Assembly (NCBI RefSeq): GCF_905220565.1
Contig: NC_059419.1
Location: 8,795,326-8,859,325, forward strand
Reading direction: 5' to 3'
DNA from: Melitaea cinxia
Taxonomy: Eukaryota > Arthropoda > Insecta > Lepidoptera > Nymphalidae
Length of the DNA stretch: 64,000 nucleotides
How positions within the stretch are numbered: position 1 is the first letter of the stretch; every line of letters starts with the position of its first letter. This document shows, one piece after another, positions 31,990-43,960 of the stretch. Under the pieces are notes generated by a model. The model made no database searches, was not told the DNA's origin, and saw only the letters and a list, made by a program, of their open reading frames with translations. The position numbers were made by a program, and so were the translations under genes.

Positions 31990-34360
31990 TTTTATATTTT
32001 TGACATGTTTAATTTTGTGTGTGTTCTGTTGTTAGTGCTCTGTAACACTTAATTTTTTTAATAGACGTTTTTTTATTATTTGAATGTTTTTTTTTTTGTA
32101 TTTGCGTTTATATAACTAAACCACAAATTAGATTCACAATAATCTTATTTATTTACTAGACGGATTAAATATTTATAATTTGTAAAAATAGTTTGGAAAA
32201 ATTAAAATGCGGAGACGAAAAACTGTTAAAAATGTATGTTTTTCTTTTATACAAAACATTTAAAAAAAAGATGCGTTCCAAATTTAAACAGCATTGTTAA
32301 TAGCAGCACAAATAAACAGCAGAATTCCCGAAATAATATTATATAAAATTATTTTGAAGCTAGAACGAAGTTTAGCGGTAAATTATATTCGTCACGTGTA
32401 TTTTAGTTGAAGTTCAATTAATTTATGTTCGCTTTGGACCATTTTAACATTACGATTTTCGATGTTTTCACTAGAATGTGAAATGGAGTCGATGAAAACG
32501 TCCAACATCATTCATAGTACTTCACTGTACCATTTATTTGAGTCCTGAACATTTCGACAAGATAATTATCAATTAGGAACATACCATGGAGATACATTAT
32601 TTTAAAGTGACGTCGAATATCACCCAATCACATTGCAATATATAACTTTTATTTATAAAATATATAAAATGCGGTGTTTATGTGTAAGTTTTGACATTAA
32701 AAATCATAAAAATAGTTGGCAGCGTAGTGGATGCGCCTCCAGTATTATGTTAAGACGGCGTTACATGGCGCAGGTATTTTTAAAAGATTTTGGTGTTTTT
32801 TTAATGTATTATAACCTAAATACCAAATGGCATTCCTTTCTTCAGACCCATTTTATAAATATTCAAGATTAAGGGCTAAGTGTGTAAGCAATTTAGATAA
32901 TTTTTGTATTATACTGTGAAGAAGGTCGTACATTTTTGATACATTTTTCATCATTGGTTTTTTTTTGTATATATAAAGTTTATTATATAGATTTTAGTTT
33001 ATTATATAGATGTGTGGGTATAATGTTAGAGTATTATGTATGTATTTACGTGTAGATTTTATAATGATTTTATAATTAAATAAAAAAAATAAGAAAATTA
33101 GGTTTATTGCAGAATTAAAAGAGTAACTATTGAGAGCGGTTTGCAACGTTTTTTTTTTTCTAATTAATTCAAATTCAAATTTAGAATCTTATTTAGGTAA
33201 AAACTATAATATAATTAATTAATTTTATTATTCTTTACGGATAAAATCATTTTCAAAAGTCAATATCGTGTTTCATTGACTTAAAAATCATAAAATTATC
33301 CACGAAACACGTTTCAATTGATTTTTAGTACGAAATTATAATGAAGAAATTATAATCTAATATAGATTCACGCGAATAAAAAAAAAATCACGAAAAAGCA
33401 ACTTTATTATGATTGTCAAGACTCTTCGATATAAAAAATTATTGAACCATTTTTTTTTTAATAAACTAAATATCAAAAGCAACATAAGATCTCAAAGACT
33501 GCACTAAAATTCGAGAGCAATGGAACGTCATACAGGTGGAACCACGCGAATTAGATAGTTATACATTTAACGTTACATAAACCTGACCTTACAGGTTTGT
33601 CACATAATGCATGCAATATTACGGTTATTTCAGTCGAGGTTTCCGCTCTTTGACAGTCTGACGATCGCGCCGTGTCAACAAATCTAGGAAACGATGTATC
33701 GCCAATTTATAGCATGTAAAATTATTTGACGATTGAAATATGATTTTGTCGTTATTAAAATTGAAAATCTGCGAATAAAATGTATATTGGTTGTAGATTA
33801 TTTTTATTAAAATACATTATTTAGTGTCTTAATAGGCACATATCTTAAAGTTTGCATAAAAATATTTCTAAACTTAATTCCTATCCGAAACTTTAACTAA
33901 AATAAGGTAAAATTTAGCAAGAAAAATCTTGCTTAAAGTCTAGAGCGGACAGACTGAGCGAGTAACTACTCGTAAACCTTACAAAATAGCACAGTCAATG
34001 AATACTGCTTTAAAATAGTGCTGAGATCCTCTATATTATAGCTTACAGAGATGTATAGTGTAGATCAGGGACGTCATAGATAAGGCCCAAGATCGCAATG
34101 TGTCATACAAAGAAGAATCATGACTTCACTCGATTCCTCTACGGAAGTTTTAAAATGCGCAAACAACATTTTTTATTAATTTGAATCTGGCCCGCCTACA
34201 CATTCTAAATTTAATATGGCCCTCTGCAAAATCGAGTTTCACACCCCTGATGTAGATAATACGCTTGTGACACTGTGTGATGCAGGCGCTTAAAGGTTAC
34301 GGTGACCGTTTATCATCACGCGTAACCTACGCTTGCTTACAACCATCTAGATAAGGTTAA
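31990..34360. other. Upstream flank of filamin exon 1, no gene
   Basis: A+T-rich with no coding exon, no filamin-like sequence on the minus strand and no clear repeat family. It would hold promoter elements of the short isoform and, for a long isoform, intron. Confidence 0.55.
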
Positions 34361-34465
34361 GCCTGTAATATCCTACTACTGGGCATATTGCTATTTCTCC
34401 GTTTAGTAGAAGGATCAGAGCTTAATCCACCATGCTATTCCACTGCGGATTAGCGAATATATTTA
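34361..34465 (-). repeat. S1 SINE, 3' fragment
   Basis: GCCTGTAATATCCTACTACT through GGATCAGAGCTTAATCCACC to GCGAATATATT. Confidence 0.85.
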
Positions 34466-34469
34466 TTTA

Positions 34470-34600
34470 TTTACTCTTTATTGTACACCATAATATGCAA
34501 ATAGAAAATAATAATAATACAGAAAACTTAAGAATATGTAGTACAAGAGGCGATCTTATGGCTAGTTAGCCATTTCTTCCAGACAACCCGAAATAGGATT
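34470..34600. repeat. Retroelement 3'-end-like fragment
   Basis: TTTACTCTTTATTGTACACC and GGCGATCTTATGGC then CATTTCTTCCAGACAACCC resemble a 3' end common in lepidopteran retroelements. Class from recognition only. Confidence 0.5.
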
Positions 34601-34855
34601 GAGTATTATTTATTTGATGATTGGGTAGGTGGTGCAGCTATAATATAATAAACTTACATACAAGTATCTACACATTAATACTTGCAAGCAATACATATAT
34701 ACGTTAGAATAATATAATATAATAAACTAATAAATATAACAACAAGTATCTTATAGCATTTACAGTCAATTCCGTAATAAAAAAAATTAAAAAAAAAACA
34801 AATAAATACAACATTAAACCGAACAAACATTAAAAGTGGAAAAATAAAAATATTC

Positions 34856-34940
34856 ATTCAGAGCGGAATCGAACACGCAAACCGTTGATGTTTAGGCGCA
34901 TACATGGCGCACGCACCTCGACACCAGAGCAGTTGTTACC
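34856..34940 (-). repeat. tRNA-derived SINE head
   Basis: On the minus strand there is an A-box-like CTGGTGTCGAGGTGCGTGCG and a B box TGTTCGATTCC, as in the head at 37.5 kb. It abuts the P-family element at 34954. Confidence 0.6.
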
Positions 34941-34953
34941 ATCTCGAATTTTT

Positions 34954-35565
34954 AACCGACTTCCAAAAAAGGAGGAGGTTCTCAATTCGACTGTATTTTT
35001 TTTTTTTACGTACGTTACATCAGAACTTTTGACCGGGTGGACCGATTTCGACAATTTTTTTTTAATCGAAAGGTGGTGTGTGTCAATTGGTCCTATTTAA
35101 ATTTATTTGAGATCTAACAACTACTTTTCGAGTTATATCTAATAATACGTTTTTACTTGACGCTTTTTTCGTCGACCTACGTTGTATTATACCGCATAAC
35201 TTTCTACTGTATGTACCGATTTTGATAATTCTTTTTTTGTTGGAAAGGGAATAACCTTAGTTTGGTATCGTGATAAGAAAACCAGGATTTGATGATGGGA
35301 TCCCAGAGAAATCGAGGGAAACTCTCGAAAATCTGCAATAACTTTTTACTGGGTGTACCGGTTTTGATAATTTTTAATTTAATCGAAAGCTGATGTTTAT
35401 CAAGTGGTCACATATAAATTTTATCAAGATCTGATAACTACTTTTTGAGTAATCTTTGATAACGCGTAGTTACTTGACTATTTTTTCGTCGATCTACGTT
35501 GTTATTACTCGTAGATGAAATTGAAGTCAGTTTTTTTTTTCGTTTGTGAGCAAACACAATTATTT
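34954..35565 (+). mobile_element. P-family element (Helentron-like), copy 1
   Basis: It begins AACCGACTTCCAAAAAAGGA and ends with a near-inverted GAAGTCAGTTTTT, then a hairpin GTTTGTGAGCAAAC and ACAATTATTTT. The interior carries two diverged blocks of TACCGATTTTGATAATT type and no ORF. Other copies are at 48.95, 50.67, 54.77 and 55.64 kb. Subterminal inverted repeats plus a 3' hairpin fit Helentron-associated non-autonomous elements; this class call is inference. Confidence 0.7.
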
Positions 35566-35571
35566 TGTATA

Positions 35572-35830
35572 TAACTGGGTCGGCAGACAAGCGTACGGCT
35601 CACCGGTACGGTAAGGGACTGTAGCTTATAGACGCCTGCAACACCAGAAGCATCACAAGCGCGTTGCTGACCCTATCCCCTATTCCTGCGAGGAGCTCTG
35701 ATCACCTTACTCACCAACAGAAACATAAGCAATACTATTTAACTGTGATCTTCTGTAAGGTCGAGGTACTACCCCAGTCGGGCTGCTCCATATTTTGAGC
35801 AGGGAATTTCCTGCTGTGCCCTTCCTAATA
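35572..35830. repeat. Family C repeat, directly after P element
   Basis: GTCGGCAGACAAGCGTACGG to GTCGGGCTGCTCCATATTTT and CTGCTGTGCCCTTCC. Confidence 0.9.
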
Positions 35831-36321
35831 AAATTAATCACCGAAAGACCAGACGACTGTACCAACTTAGGTAGTTCTCTGTTATCAGGACGAGGTTTTT
35901 ATGAAAGAAAATTGGAAAAAAAAAACTATATATCGTAAAATATATATATATGTACAAAGTTCATTGGTTAAGCTAGTAGTGGCATAAAATAAATATGCAA
36001 TGTAAAACAATAATATTATGTGTCATTAAAATAATACCACTAAATTTTATCAGGATCAATTCATTCGCTTTGGTAGGCAACATTCCAAATAGATAATTAC
36101 CGTCAGCGTCAATCAACGTCGCACACTCGACTGCTTAATTATATCGCTTAATATTTAATATTTCTGACTACACTAAAGGGCCTCTTTCACCGACCCCTAA
36201 TTAATTTATCTGATTAATAAATGATAAAAGTTGAATTTATTTTTTTCGCCTACAATGTCAATAATAAATTGTATAATTGTGTTTTGATTATTGTCGTCAA
36301 CTTATTAAGTATTAAGTATTA

Positions 36322-36398
36322 CGTAAGTATGTATGTATGTAAGTATGTATGTTTGTATCTGTTTATCTATGTATGTATGTATGTATCTGTATAGTATG
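36322..36398. repeat. (GTAT)n imperfect microsatellite
   Basis: GTATGTATGTAAGTATGTAT and related units, interrupted. Confidence 0.9.
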
Positions 36399-36822
36399 TT
36401 TATGAATTATTTGCTCGTGTGTATAATATAACGAACGATTCTCACTAACGTTACCTTAATTTTCTTCCCTTTCTCTTTTTTTCTTTTCTCATTTTTTCTC
36501 TTAATGTGAATTTTACTAATACTCAATTCTGCACACCTACAAACGTTCGCTCTTGTACGTCTTAAGGTTGGCTGGTAGAGAATGCTTTTAGTATTAAGCC
36601 CGCCTTTTGTACAATTATTTAATTAATTGTGCAAAAAAAGTAGTAATAAATAAATAAATGTCCACTTTCTCTCAGATATTTCTAATGGTAAACTTCGAAT
36701 ACTAAACTTATAGTTCATTGACTGGGGTGAAACAGGTATTTTCCTATTGACAAAACCTATCCGTAGCTTAAGTACCAGGTAAACTCTTTCAATAAGAATT
36801 TAGATCTCTTTTCTACTACAAT

Positions 36823-37095
36823 GGTGGGAATCAAACGCACAGCCCGCTTGATGGTATAAGGATACCGATGCCGACACCGATGCCGATACCGATGGACGAC
36901 AGAACCAGTAGCATAACAGCGCTTTGCCGACCCTAACCCTTTTCCATCCCCCAGAACTCTAGTTGCGTGACTCACCACTGGAATACAACATTACTTGAAA
37001 GCAGCATTTGACTGTAAACCTCTGTAAGGTTGAAATACTTTGCCAGGCGAGTTGTTCCATAATCTGAACAAATTAATCCTTGTTGTGACATATTT
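36823..37095. repeat. Family C repeat, diverged, with GATACC expansion
   Basis: Family C landmarks (CCCCCAGAACTCTAGTTGCG, ACTTGAAAGCAGCATTTGAC) are diverged. Near 36,862-36,893 it has an internal run of GATGCCGACACC/GATACC-type hexamers not seen in other copies. Confidence 0.7.
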
Positions 37096-37494
37096 CAATA
37101 AAAATTCATCATATCCTAAATGTACTATGACCCAGATATATATTAATCTAATTTATAAACAAACATTATAAATTGATTTGTTTATGAAGAAAAATTGATT
37201 TGTCGGGTGTAATGACGAAACATCCATTAAACCGATGGTCATGTGTTTGATATCCGCCCAAACAGGATATTTATATTTATTCAAATATTTGATTCTGTTC
37301 TGGGTGTTTCCTTGTCTGTGTTAGTGTTTCCTCCATGCAACGGATAATGTTACTCGTGATAAGGAAATCACCCACAAAACCAGTGAAGCGAAGTGGTGCA
37401 TTAAGCCTCAACTCATCTTTTGGTAGTAGAGAAAAGGTCGCTCATCAGTGTGACAACAACAATCAATTTCAGTACAGTTCAGTTAGTAACAACC

Positions 37495-37753
37495 GCTCTG
37501 GAATAGTGGTGCGAGTGGTCACCTAAAACACCGGTTTGCGGGTTCGATTCCCGCTAGCGATGGATATTTGTATTTGTACAAATATTTCTTTCCATTTTGG
37601 ATGACTGGCCTTGTGGGTCTATGCCTCTCAGTCGTTATTGTTAGTCATAGTTGAGAACATACCCGCCTACCCACAGTGGAGCAGCATGCTGAATTAAGCT
37701 TCAATCCTTCTCCTACCAGGAGAAAGAGGCCTATGCTCAGCAGTGGGATATTT
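37495..37753 (+). repeat. tRNA-headed S1-like SINE, split by family C
   Basis: The head has B box GGTTCGATTCCC (37541-37552) and the body CTTGTGGGTCTATGCC through TCCTTCTCCTACCAGGAGAA to CAGTGGGATATT. It is interrupted here. Its last bases TACAGGCTGAATT reappear at 38027 after the inserted repeat. Confidence 0.8.
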
Positions 37754-37756
37754 TTA

Positions 37757-38023
37757 CAACAAGCGTACGGCTCACCTAATGGGTGGCGATTACCGTAGAC
37801 TATAGACACCTGCAACACCAGAAGCGTCGCAAGGGCGTTGCTGATCCTACTTCTAATCCTTCCAAGAAGCTTTAGTCACCTTACTCACCATAGGAACACA
37901 ACACTGCTTGAAAGCAGTAGATATTATTTAGCTGTCATGTTCTGTAAGGTCGAGGTACTACCCCAATCGGGCTGCTCCAGATTTTGAACAGGATATTTCC
38001 TGCTGTGCCCTACTTCAATTAGT
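37757..38023. repeat. Family C repeat inserted into SINE
   Basis: AAGCGTACGGCTCACCTAAT to CTGCTGTGCCCTACTTCAAT. It is flanked by TATTTTTACA (37749-37758) and TATTTTACA (38023-38031), a probable 9-10 bp target-site duplication. Confidence 0.85.
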
Positions 38024-38154
38024 ATTTTACAGGCTGAATTAGTCGATCGATCAGTTATTTGTCTCTATGCTGATGAACATTGCTGTTTTCGTTTAAAAAA
38101 AACTCGTAAGATCATCTGTTCTTACTGGAAAGTAGCAGATTATTTAAGGTCTTG

Positions 38155-38255
38155 TTATGCAACCCTCCAGGAACACTTGAAAGCAGTATTATTTCCTTGC
38201 TATCTTCTGTAAGGTTGAGGCACTGTTCCAGTTGGGCTGCTCCATATTTTGAACG
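38155..38255. repeat. Family C repeat fragment
   Basis: CTTGAAAGCAGTATTATTTC, CTTCTGTAAGGTTGAGGCAC and GGGCTGCTCCATATTTTGAA. Confidence 0.85.
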
Positions 38256-40410
38256 TTAACATTTTTTTATTGTTTTCTTATCTTTTTTTAGCTTACTTTT
38301 GTGATAGATATAAAGAATAAAAGACGCTACACAGGCTTACCAGAACCATTAAATATATAAATATTTACAAAGGTATGTAGTTCGCTTCATATATATTTCT
38401 CAGAAAACATAAAGAATATACATACTCCACATTATAATAATAAATCAATGTTACACTCTAAATGAACTAGAATGATTTGTAGTAAACACAAGTGTTTCAG
38501 TAACGACGCGTGACGGCCAGATACACTTAATATCTCCAACGAATATCAAAAGAAATCAATTTATTCGTTTTTTACGATCCTAACGGTACAAACTCTTTGA
38601 TATTTCCGACTTGAAACGTCTGTTTTAAATTTTTACTCTGTCAACAATGTACGTGTATAATTTTTTATTAAATAAAATTTAAACAAAAGGAAGATGGTTG
38701 TATTATTTGTGTGTCTAGACATAATTTTAGAATTGTTCATTAATCATACAGTTCGAGAAAAACGCGCTAACTATGCATAATTTGAGCCCCTTTAGTAATA
38801 GTGTATATTGAATAATGTGATATTAATGTAACGAAAAATTCTGTGACCCATTGAAAAGACAATTCAATTTCAATAAAGAAAAAAATATAAATATATTATA
38901 AACATCTCAGAGTAAAACATAACTTTATTGACTTAGCTGACCTAGCAAACTTAGAGCACCCTTTCTTTAATAATTTTACTATTAAAAAAATGTCACGATA
39001 ATAACTAATACAAAAAAAGAATTATCCGAATTGGTGACGGCGCTCGGAACTTGATTTAAATTTTTAAATATTATAACAGTTTATTGAAAACATATATCAA
39101 TAAATTTTCAAGTTTATTAATAAAGCGTGAAGTTAATATTTCATATTTGTAATAATGATTTAAAGAATCAAAGACAACAGAACATTTGTCGAGACAAATT
39201 ACGACAAGAACGAATCTAGACACAACAATTTTGGGAATGACAGAATTATTAAAATAGCAAATAAATCTTACAGCTTGTCCTATATTTAATAAAATTTTCA
39301 CATTAATCTTACAAAATCATGCTTATGCTTAGTCAAAATATGTTTAAAATTTAGAACATTATAACACAACCAAAACATACTTTACTGCGACTTTGCCTGA
39401 CTCCGTTTTTTTTTTTTTGACCTTAATACAAATAATTAATATAGGGCGTGAGTTAGAAATACTAACAAAAAGTGTGTGTGTCAGCTCCGATACGCGACGT
39501 ACGACTGGAGTTTACTCCTTCAGATCGACTGTCTAAATAGGCACAAAAAAGACTTACTAGTCTAAGAAAAAGGTTAATAGCATATCAAATGGTAAATAAA
39601 CGAATCAAACAACGCCATCTATCGGAGCTTAGGTTCTGATAGAGGATGCACAAAAACGTAACGAGGTCATTCGTTCAGTAGATTTTACTCATCATATTTT
39701 TTTCATACCGAGGGCCTTATATGAAAATAGATTCATAGTAAGCGCGAAAAAATATTTGAATAATGGTAAAATCAGTACAAGCTACCTCATCTTAGTGCCT
39801 GGTATATTATGGTACGCATAGAGTTCTTAGGACAAACATACTCGAATCAATTAGTGATATTAGAATACTATAATTATATACCTGTAAGTAATAAATAAAT
39901 AGATTGTTAACGAAGAGTTTTAGGCCTTGAAACTGTATTATATTCTGACGCACAAACATATAACATTTTGATAAAACATTTTTACCATCACAATGAATCT
40001 GTTTGTAGCCGTAACACCGTCGGACCATGTTGGTCCCGGTTGATGCTATTGAACCATGATAACAATAATGCTTTCCATACACGGACATCAGGGATTCCCA
40101 GCTGTGGGATTCAGTTCAAGCCTACACATCCACGTTATTGTCTCACCCAGATAACCTAACTTTTAATATATAAGTCAACTCAAACACGTCAATCTGATTT
40201 GTTTCTATAACGTTTGTAAAAATATTATTGAGAATCCGACATATTAATTAGGCCACAAAAATATGAAGATTGACTAAATTTGTTTGGCTAGTCATGTTTT
40301 ACACATAAAGTAACTACCACACATTGAAATCATTTCTCTAAACTTTCATCATTGTAAAGTTGATTTTTATATGAGTTTCGTTTCCTAACTAAAAACTTTC
40401 TTTCATTACT
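38256..40410. other. A+T-rich region without genes
   Basis: No coding sequence seen. At about 38,934 GACTTAGCTGACCTAGCAAA resembles the start of the element at 43,738, and may be a Helitron-like fragment. Confidence 0.5.
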
Positions 40411-40415
40411 TACTA

Positions 40416-41678
40416 GATCGTTCAATAAGTCCCGAGACTAACCTGGAAATGGCGCATATATTAAAAACTCTTTTGATTTTTAAAAAGTACTGGCTATCAA
40501 TACAAGAATATGTGTCAAATTTTTAAAAATGGAACAATAAAATTATTGATTTTGAAACATTTAAGTGACACTACGGTTGTAATTTCGATACAATGGAAAA
40601 AAACGAGTTTCGCGTGTTGATAAAACATTGTTTTTTAATGGGAAAAAATACCGTTGAAGCACAGCAATGGCTTATAAAATGTTATGCAGGATCAGCTCCC
40701 TCTAAAGCAACCATTTGTCGGTGGTATGCCGACTTCAAACGCGGTCGCATGGACACCAATGATGGGGAACGCTCAGGTCGTCCAAATGAAGCAGTGACTC
40801 AACAAAATATTAACCAAGTCCTCAAAATCGTATTGGAAGATCGGAAGGTAAAAGTGCGAGGGATAGCCGAGATAGTGAAGATTTCAGCTGGTAGTGTTTT
40901 CACTATTTTACATAAAAATTTGGCCATGAAAAAGCTTTTTTCTAAGTGGGTGCCGCGTTTGCTTACAACTAATCAAAAGGAACAACGTATCAATGATTCA
41001 GAGCGATGTTTGGCGCTGATGAATCATAATAAAAAGGATTTTTTACGTCGGTATGTAACAATGGATGAAACCTGGATATACCATTTCACTCCGGAATCCA
41101 ATCGGCAGGCAGCGGAGTGGAGAGCGGCTGGTGAAAGCCGCCTGAAGCGTCCAAAGACTCAGAAATCGGCCGGTAAGGTTATGGCGTCTATATTTTGGGA
41201 TGCGCATGGAATACTTTTCATCGACTACCTTGAAAAGGGGCAAAATATAAATAGTGACTAATACATGTGCTTATTGGAGCGATTGAAGTACGAAATTGCG
41301 GATAAACGGCCTCACATGAACAAAAAGAAAGTGGTGTTTCACCAGGACAACGCGCCTTGTCACAAGTCCGTGAGAACGATGGCCAAAATTAACGAACTGG
41401 GCTTCGAATTGCTTCCTCATACCCCTTATTCGCCAGACTTGGCCCCCAGCGATTACTGGCTATTTGCAGACCTCAAAAAAATGCTTCAGGGTAAGAAATT
41501 TGACTCAAATAGTGAAGTTATTGCAGCAACGGAGGCTTATTTTGAAGCCAAAGACAAATCGTTCTACACACATGGGATAGAAAAGTTAGAAAAGCGTTGG
41601 AGGGGCTGTATCGCTCTTGGAGACCTTTTAGAGCTCTTTTAGACCGTACTTAGTCTCGGGACTTATTGAACCACGTGT
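40416..41678 (+). mobile_element. Mariner element, irritans (Himar-like) type
   Basis: It is about 1.26 kb, the usual mariner length. Perfect 20-bp inverted repeats lie at 40421-40440 (TTCAATAAGTCCCGAGACTA) and 41651-41670, with imperfect extension outward to TA dinucleotides (40414-40415 and about 41679-41680) that fit the TA target. The element encodes one transposase frame with a single stop. Exact outer ends are uncertain by a few bases. Confidence 0.93.
40593..41642 (+). pseudogene. Mariner transposase with one in-frame nonsense codon
   Basis: A DD34D transposase of 349 codons, counting the stop codon, against about 348 for Himar1. It has an N-terminal helix-turn-helix DNA-binding half (MEKNEFRVLIKHCFLMGKNT and ICRWYADFKRG), linker WVPRLLT (WVPHEL-type motif), catalytic Asp158 in MDETW, Asp252 in HQDNAPCH and Asp287 in YSPDLAPSDYW. 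The last two are 34 residues apart. Codon 223 is TAA (41259-41261), between the first and second catalytic Asp, just after NINSD. Reading resumes in the same frame with YMCLLERLKYE. No frameshift was found. It would encode only a truncated, inactive protein. Confidence 0.96.
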
Positions 41679-41754
41679 TAAGTTGTTTTTTTCATCAATA
41701 TCGAGAAAATATTTATTACATTAAATTAATTATACATTACAATGGCGTTCAGTT

Positions 41755-41945
41755 TTTCTGATGGTGCACAGTTAATGTAACATATAGGCGCTTACACCAC
41801 CAGAAGCATCGAAAGCGTCCCCAGAAGTTGAGCTCCTCTGGAGCTAGATCTCTGGAGAGTAGTATTATTTAGCTGTGATCTTCTGTAAGTTGAGTTATGT
41901 GCTCAGTCGGGCTGCTCCAGACTTTGATCCTGATGTGCCACATAT
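41755..41945. repeat. Family C repeat, degraded, next to mariner
   Basis: CACCAGAAGCATCGAAAGCG, then CTGTGATCTTCTGTAAGTTG and CAGTCGGGCTGCTCCAGACT. Confidence 0.85.
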
Positions 41946-42504
41946 CAATAATAAATCAAGTTAGATTTGAATCGAAAATAATTACTAGGAATTATTAGAC
42001 GTTAAGTGAACCTTGCTGTCCTTAAAAAATCACACACTATTAATACGCGTTGGAAAAAACACACGTGTTCGTTAAAATTTCTGTCATTTTTTTGCGAGTA
42101 AACATGTCACTCTCGCTATGTGAAGTTATTTGACAAAAAAAAGCGACGATTTTCAAATATTTCACGTCAATGTAATAAAATCGCATTTTTTCACAGCTAT
42201 TTCGATAACATTCGAATTTCGTCACGCCAATTTGTTACACGCGATTGGACACTTAAAATAAAATCTATGTTTACATAGTTCATAAATTTTATATTCTTTT
42301 GAATCACGTTTTTTTTAGTAACTTCTTTGTTTAAAGGTGCCGAACATAGAAAGAAGAGATAGTTCCTAGACGTTTTTTGTGATTTTTGTTTTTCATATTT
42401 AAAAAAATAATAATTTTAAGTTTCGTAAGGTAAGAAAGAAAGCCAGGAGTCACTGCAACCCTTTCTTTTCATATCCTTAACCCCCATTTACTTTTTTTCG
42501 TAAA

Positions 42505-42750
42505 AGCCAATTGGTGCAGTTTATAGTGACCCTGCTTTCTGCTCCGGGGGTTGTGGGTTCGATTCCCAGCCAGATTGGCTGTAGTATATATATATATATT
42601 TCTTTATATATTTGTATATGTATTATTTATAAGTATGTTTATCGAAAAAAAATGTAGCAATACTAGTCAGCTGTTACTTATAACACAAGCATTAAGTCGC
42701 TTACTTTAGGAACAGACGACCGACCGTGTTTGTATTGTGTAGATATTTAT
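42505..42750 (+). repeat. tRNA-derived SINE family S2, copy 2
   Basis: The head has GCCAATTGGTGCAGTTTATA and B box GGTTCGATTCCC. The body has CAGCTGTTACTTATAACACA and GCATTAAGTCGCTTACTTTA. It matches the minus-strand copy at 27.1-27.3 kb in order. Confidence 0.8.
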
Positions 42751-43212
42751 TATTTATTACTATTTATTATTTATTAATTTCATTGTCTAAAGAAGCAGTA
42801 CATTTCTATTTCTTATATTCAATTTTTTTAATATGATCACTCTAAAAAATTTAATCGCCACGCATTACTACATACTTTTATTTAAAAAATTATTATGAAC
42901 TAAACAACAACAGTTAAATTATGTAAAACAGCCAGTATTTTTGAATAATATAGGTTAATAGTTTTTACAAATGTCAACGTTTAAAATCTACAAACACCAT
43001 AAAACTTCACGACGTGTCACGGTCGGGTGTCATGTGTATTACGACATCTATACATAAATACAAAAACTTAGTATATATTTATATATTTTAGTATAAACAA
43101 AGACGACCTTGATATGATATGAAACCTTTTAACTATCAGCAAAGAAAATAAAATGTCGAATAAGAAGAAACCAAAATATTAAAAATATACTTATTACTTG
43201 TATGCATATATG

Positions 43213-43397
43213 TTGTGCTGGCGGTTGCGGGTTCGATCCACGCACATAACAAACATTTGTATTGGCCATACAGGTGTTTGCCGTGGTCTGGGTGTTTGTG
43301 CAGTCCTTGTGGGTCTCCCCATCGCGCCTCGGAGAGCACGTTAAGTCGTCGGTCCCGGTTGTTATCATGTACACCTGATAGCGATCGTTACTCATAC
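43213..43397 (+). repeat. S1 SINE, 5' part (plus), followed by inverted 3' part
   Basis: GCTGGCGGTTGCGGGTTCGA through GTTTGCCGTGGTCTGG to GCGATCGTTACTCATA, then an abrupt switch to the inverted 3' part. Confidence 0.9.
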
Positions 43398-43535
43398 GCT
43401 TCGCTTCAGCCTGTAATATCCCACAACTGGGCATAGGCCTCTTTCCCCATGTAGGAGAAGGATCAGAGCTTAATCCACCACGCTGCTCCAATGCGGGTTG
43501 GCGGATATATTCCCTACTATGAGTAACGTTACTTA
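43398..43535 (-). repeat. S1 SINE, 3' part inverted
   Basis: GCTTCAGCCTGTAATATCCC to CCTACTATGAGTAACG. Together with 43213-43397 it makes an S1 copy with its 3' half flipped. A further diverged minus-strand S1 piece (CCAAGACCACGACG, GGCCAATACAAATGTTTGTC) lies at 43,650-43,730. Confidence 0.88.
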
Positions 43536-43737
43536 ACGATCCTTCTCCTACATGAAGCGTTGTATGCATATTAAGACATAAATAAATGCTTCACAGTCAA
43601 CGGCCCGCAGTAGGAGTTTCGATTAGGATCTACGGGGGTTCAAATACGTGCACAATACTCGTACACACGCACAAACGCCAAGACCACGACGAACTTCTAT
43701 ACGGCCAATACAAATGTTTGTCATGAGAAATGTATTT

Positions 43738-43960
43738 TACCAGCTGACCTGGCGAACTTAGAATCGCCTTATTTTTTTTCTTAAATATAATAATTACATA
43801 CGTCTAAATAAAATATAATCTATCTTACAAGTTGGATCAAACTGCACACGGTGTGAAAATTTGATTAAAATCGTTTAAGTAGTTTAGGAGTCCACCGCGG
43901 ACAAACAACGTGACGCGTAATTTATATATATTGAGAAGATAATACGTAAAGATATAAAAA
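43738..43960. repeat. Helitron-like dispersed repeat
   Basis: AGCTGACCTGGCGAACTTAG, then AAAATTTGATTAAAATCGTT and AGTCCACCGCGGACAAACAA. The layout resembles 52.93-53.28 kb (translation-like GACC..GCGAAC start, ATCG-TT-AAG block, ACAAAC). Confidence 0.5.

Noticed and set aside
40593..41642. Two separate genes flanking the stop at 41259
   Set aside because: Both halves are in the same frame and together make one 349-codon mariner transposase; the second ATG is internal.
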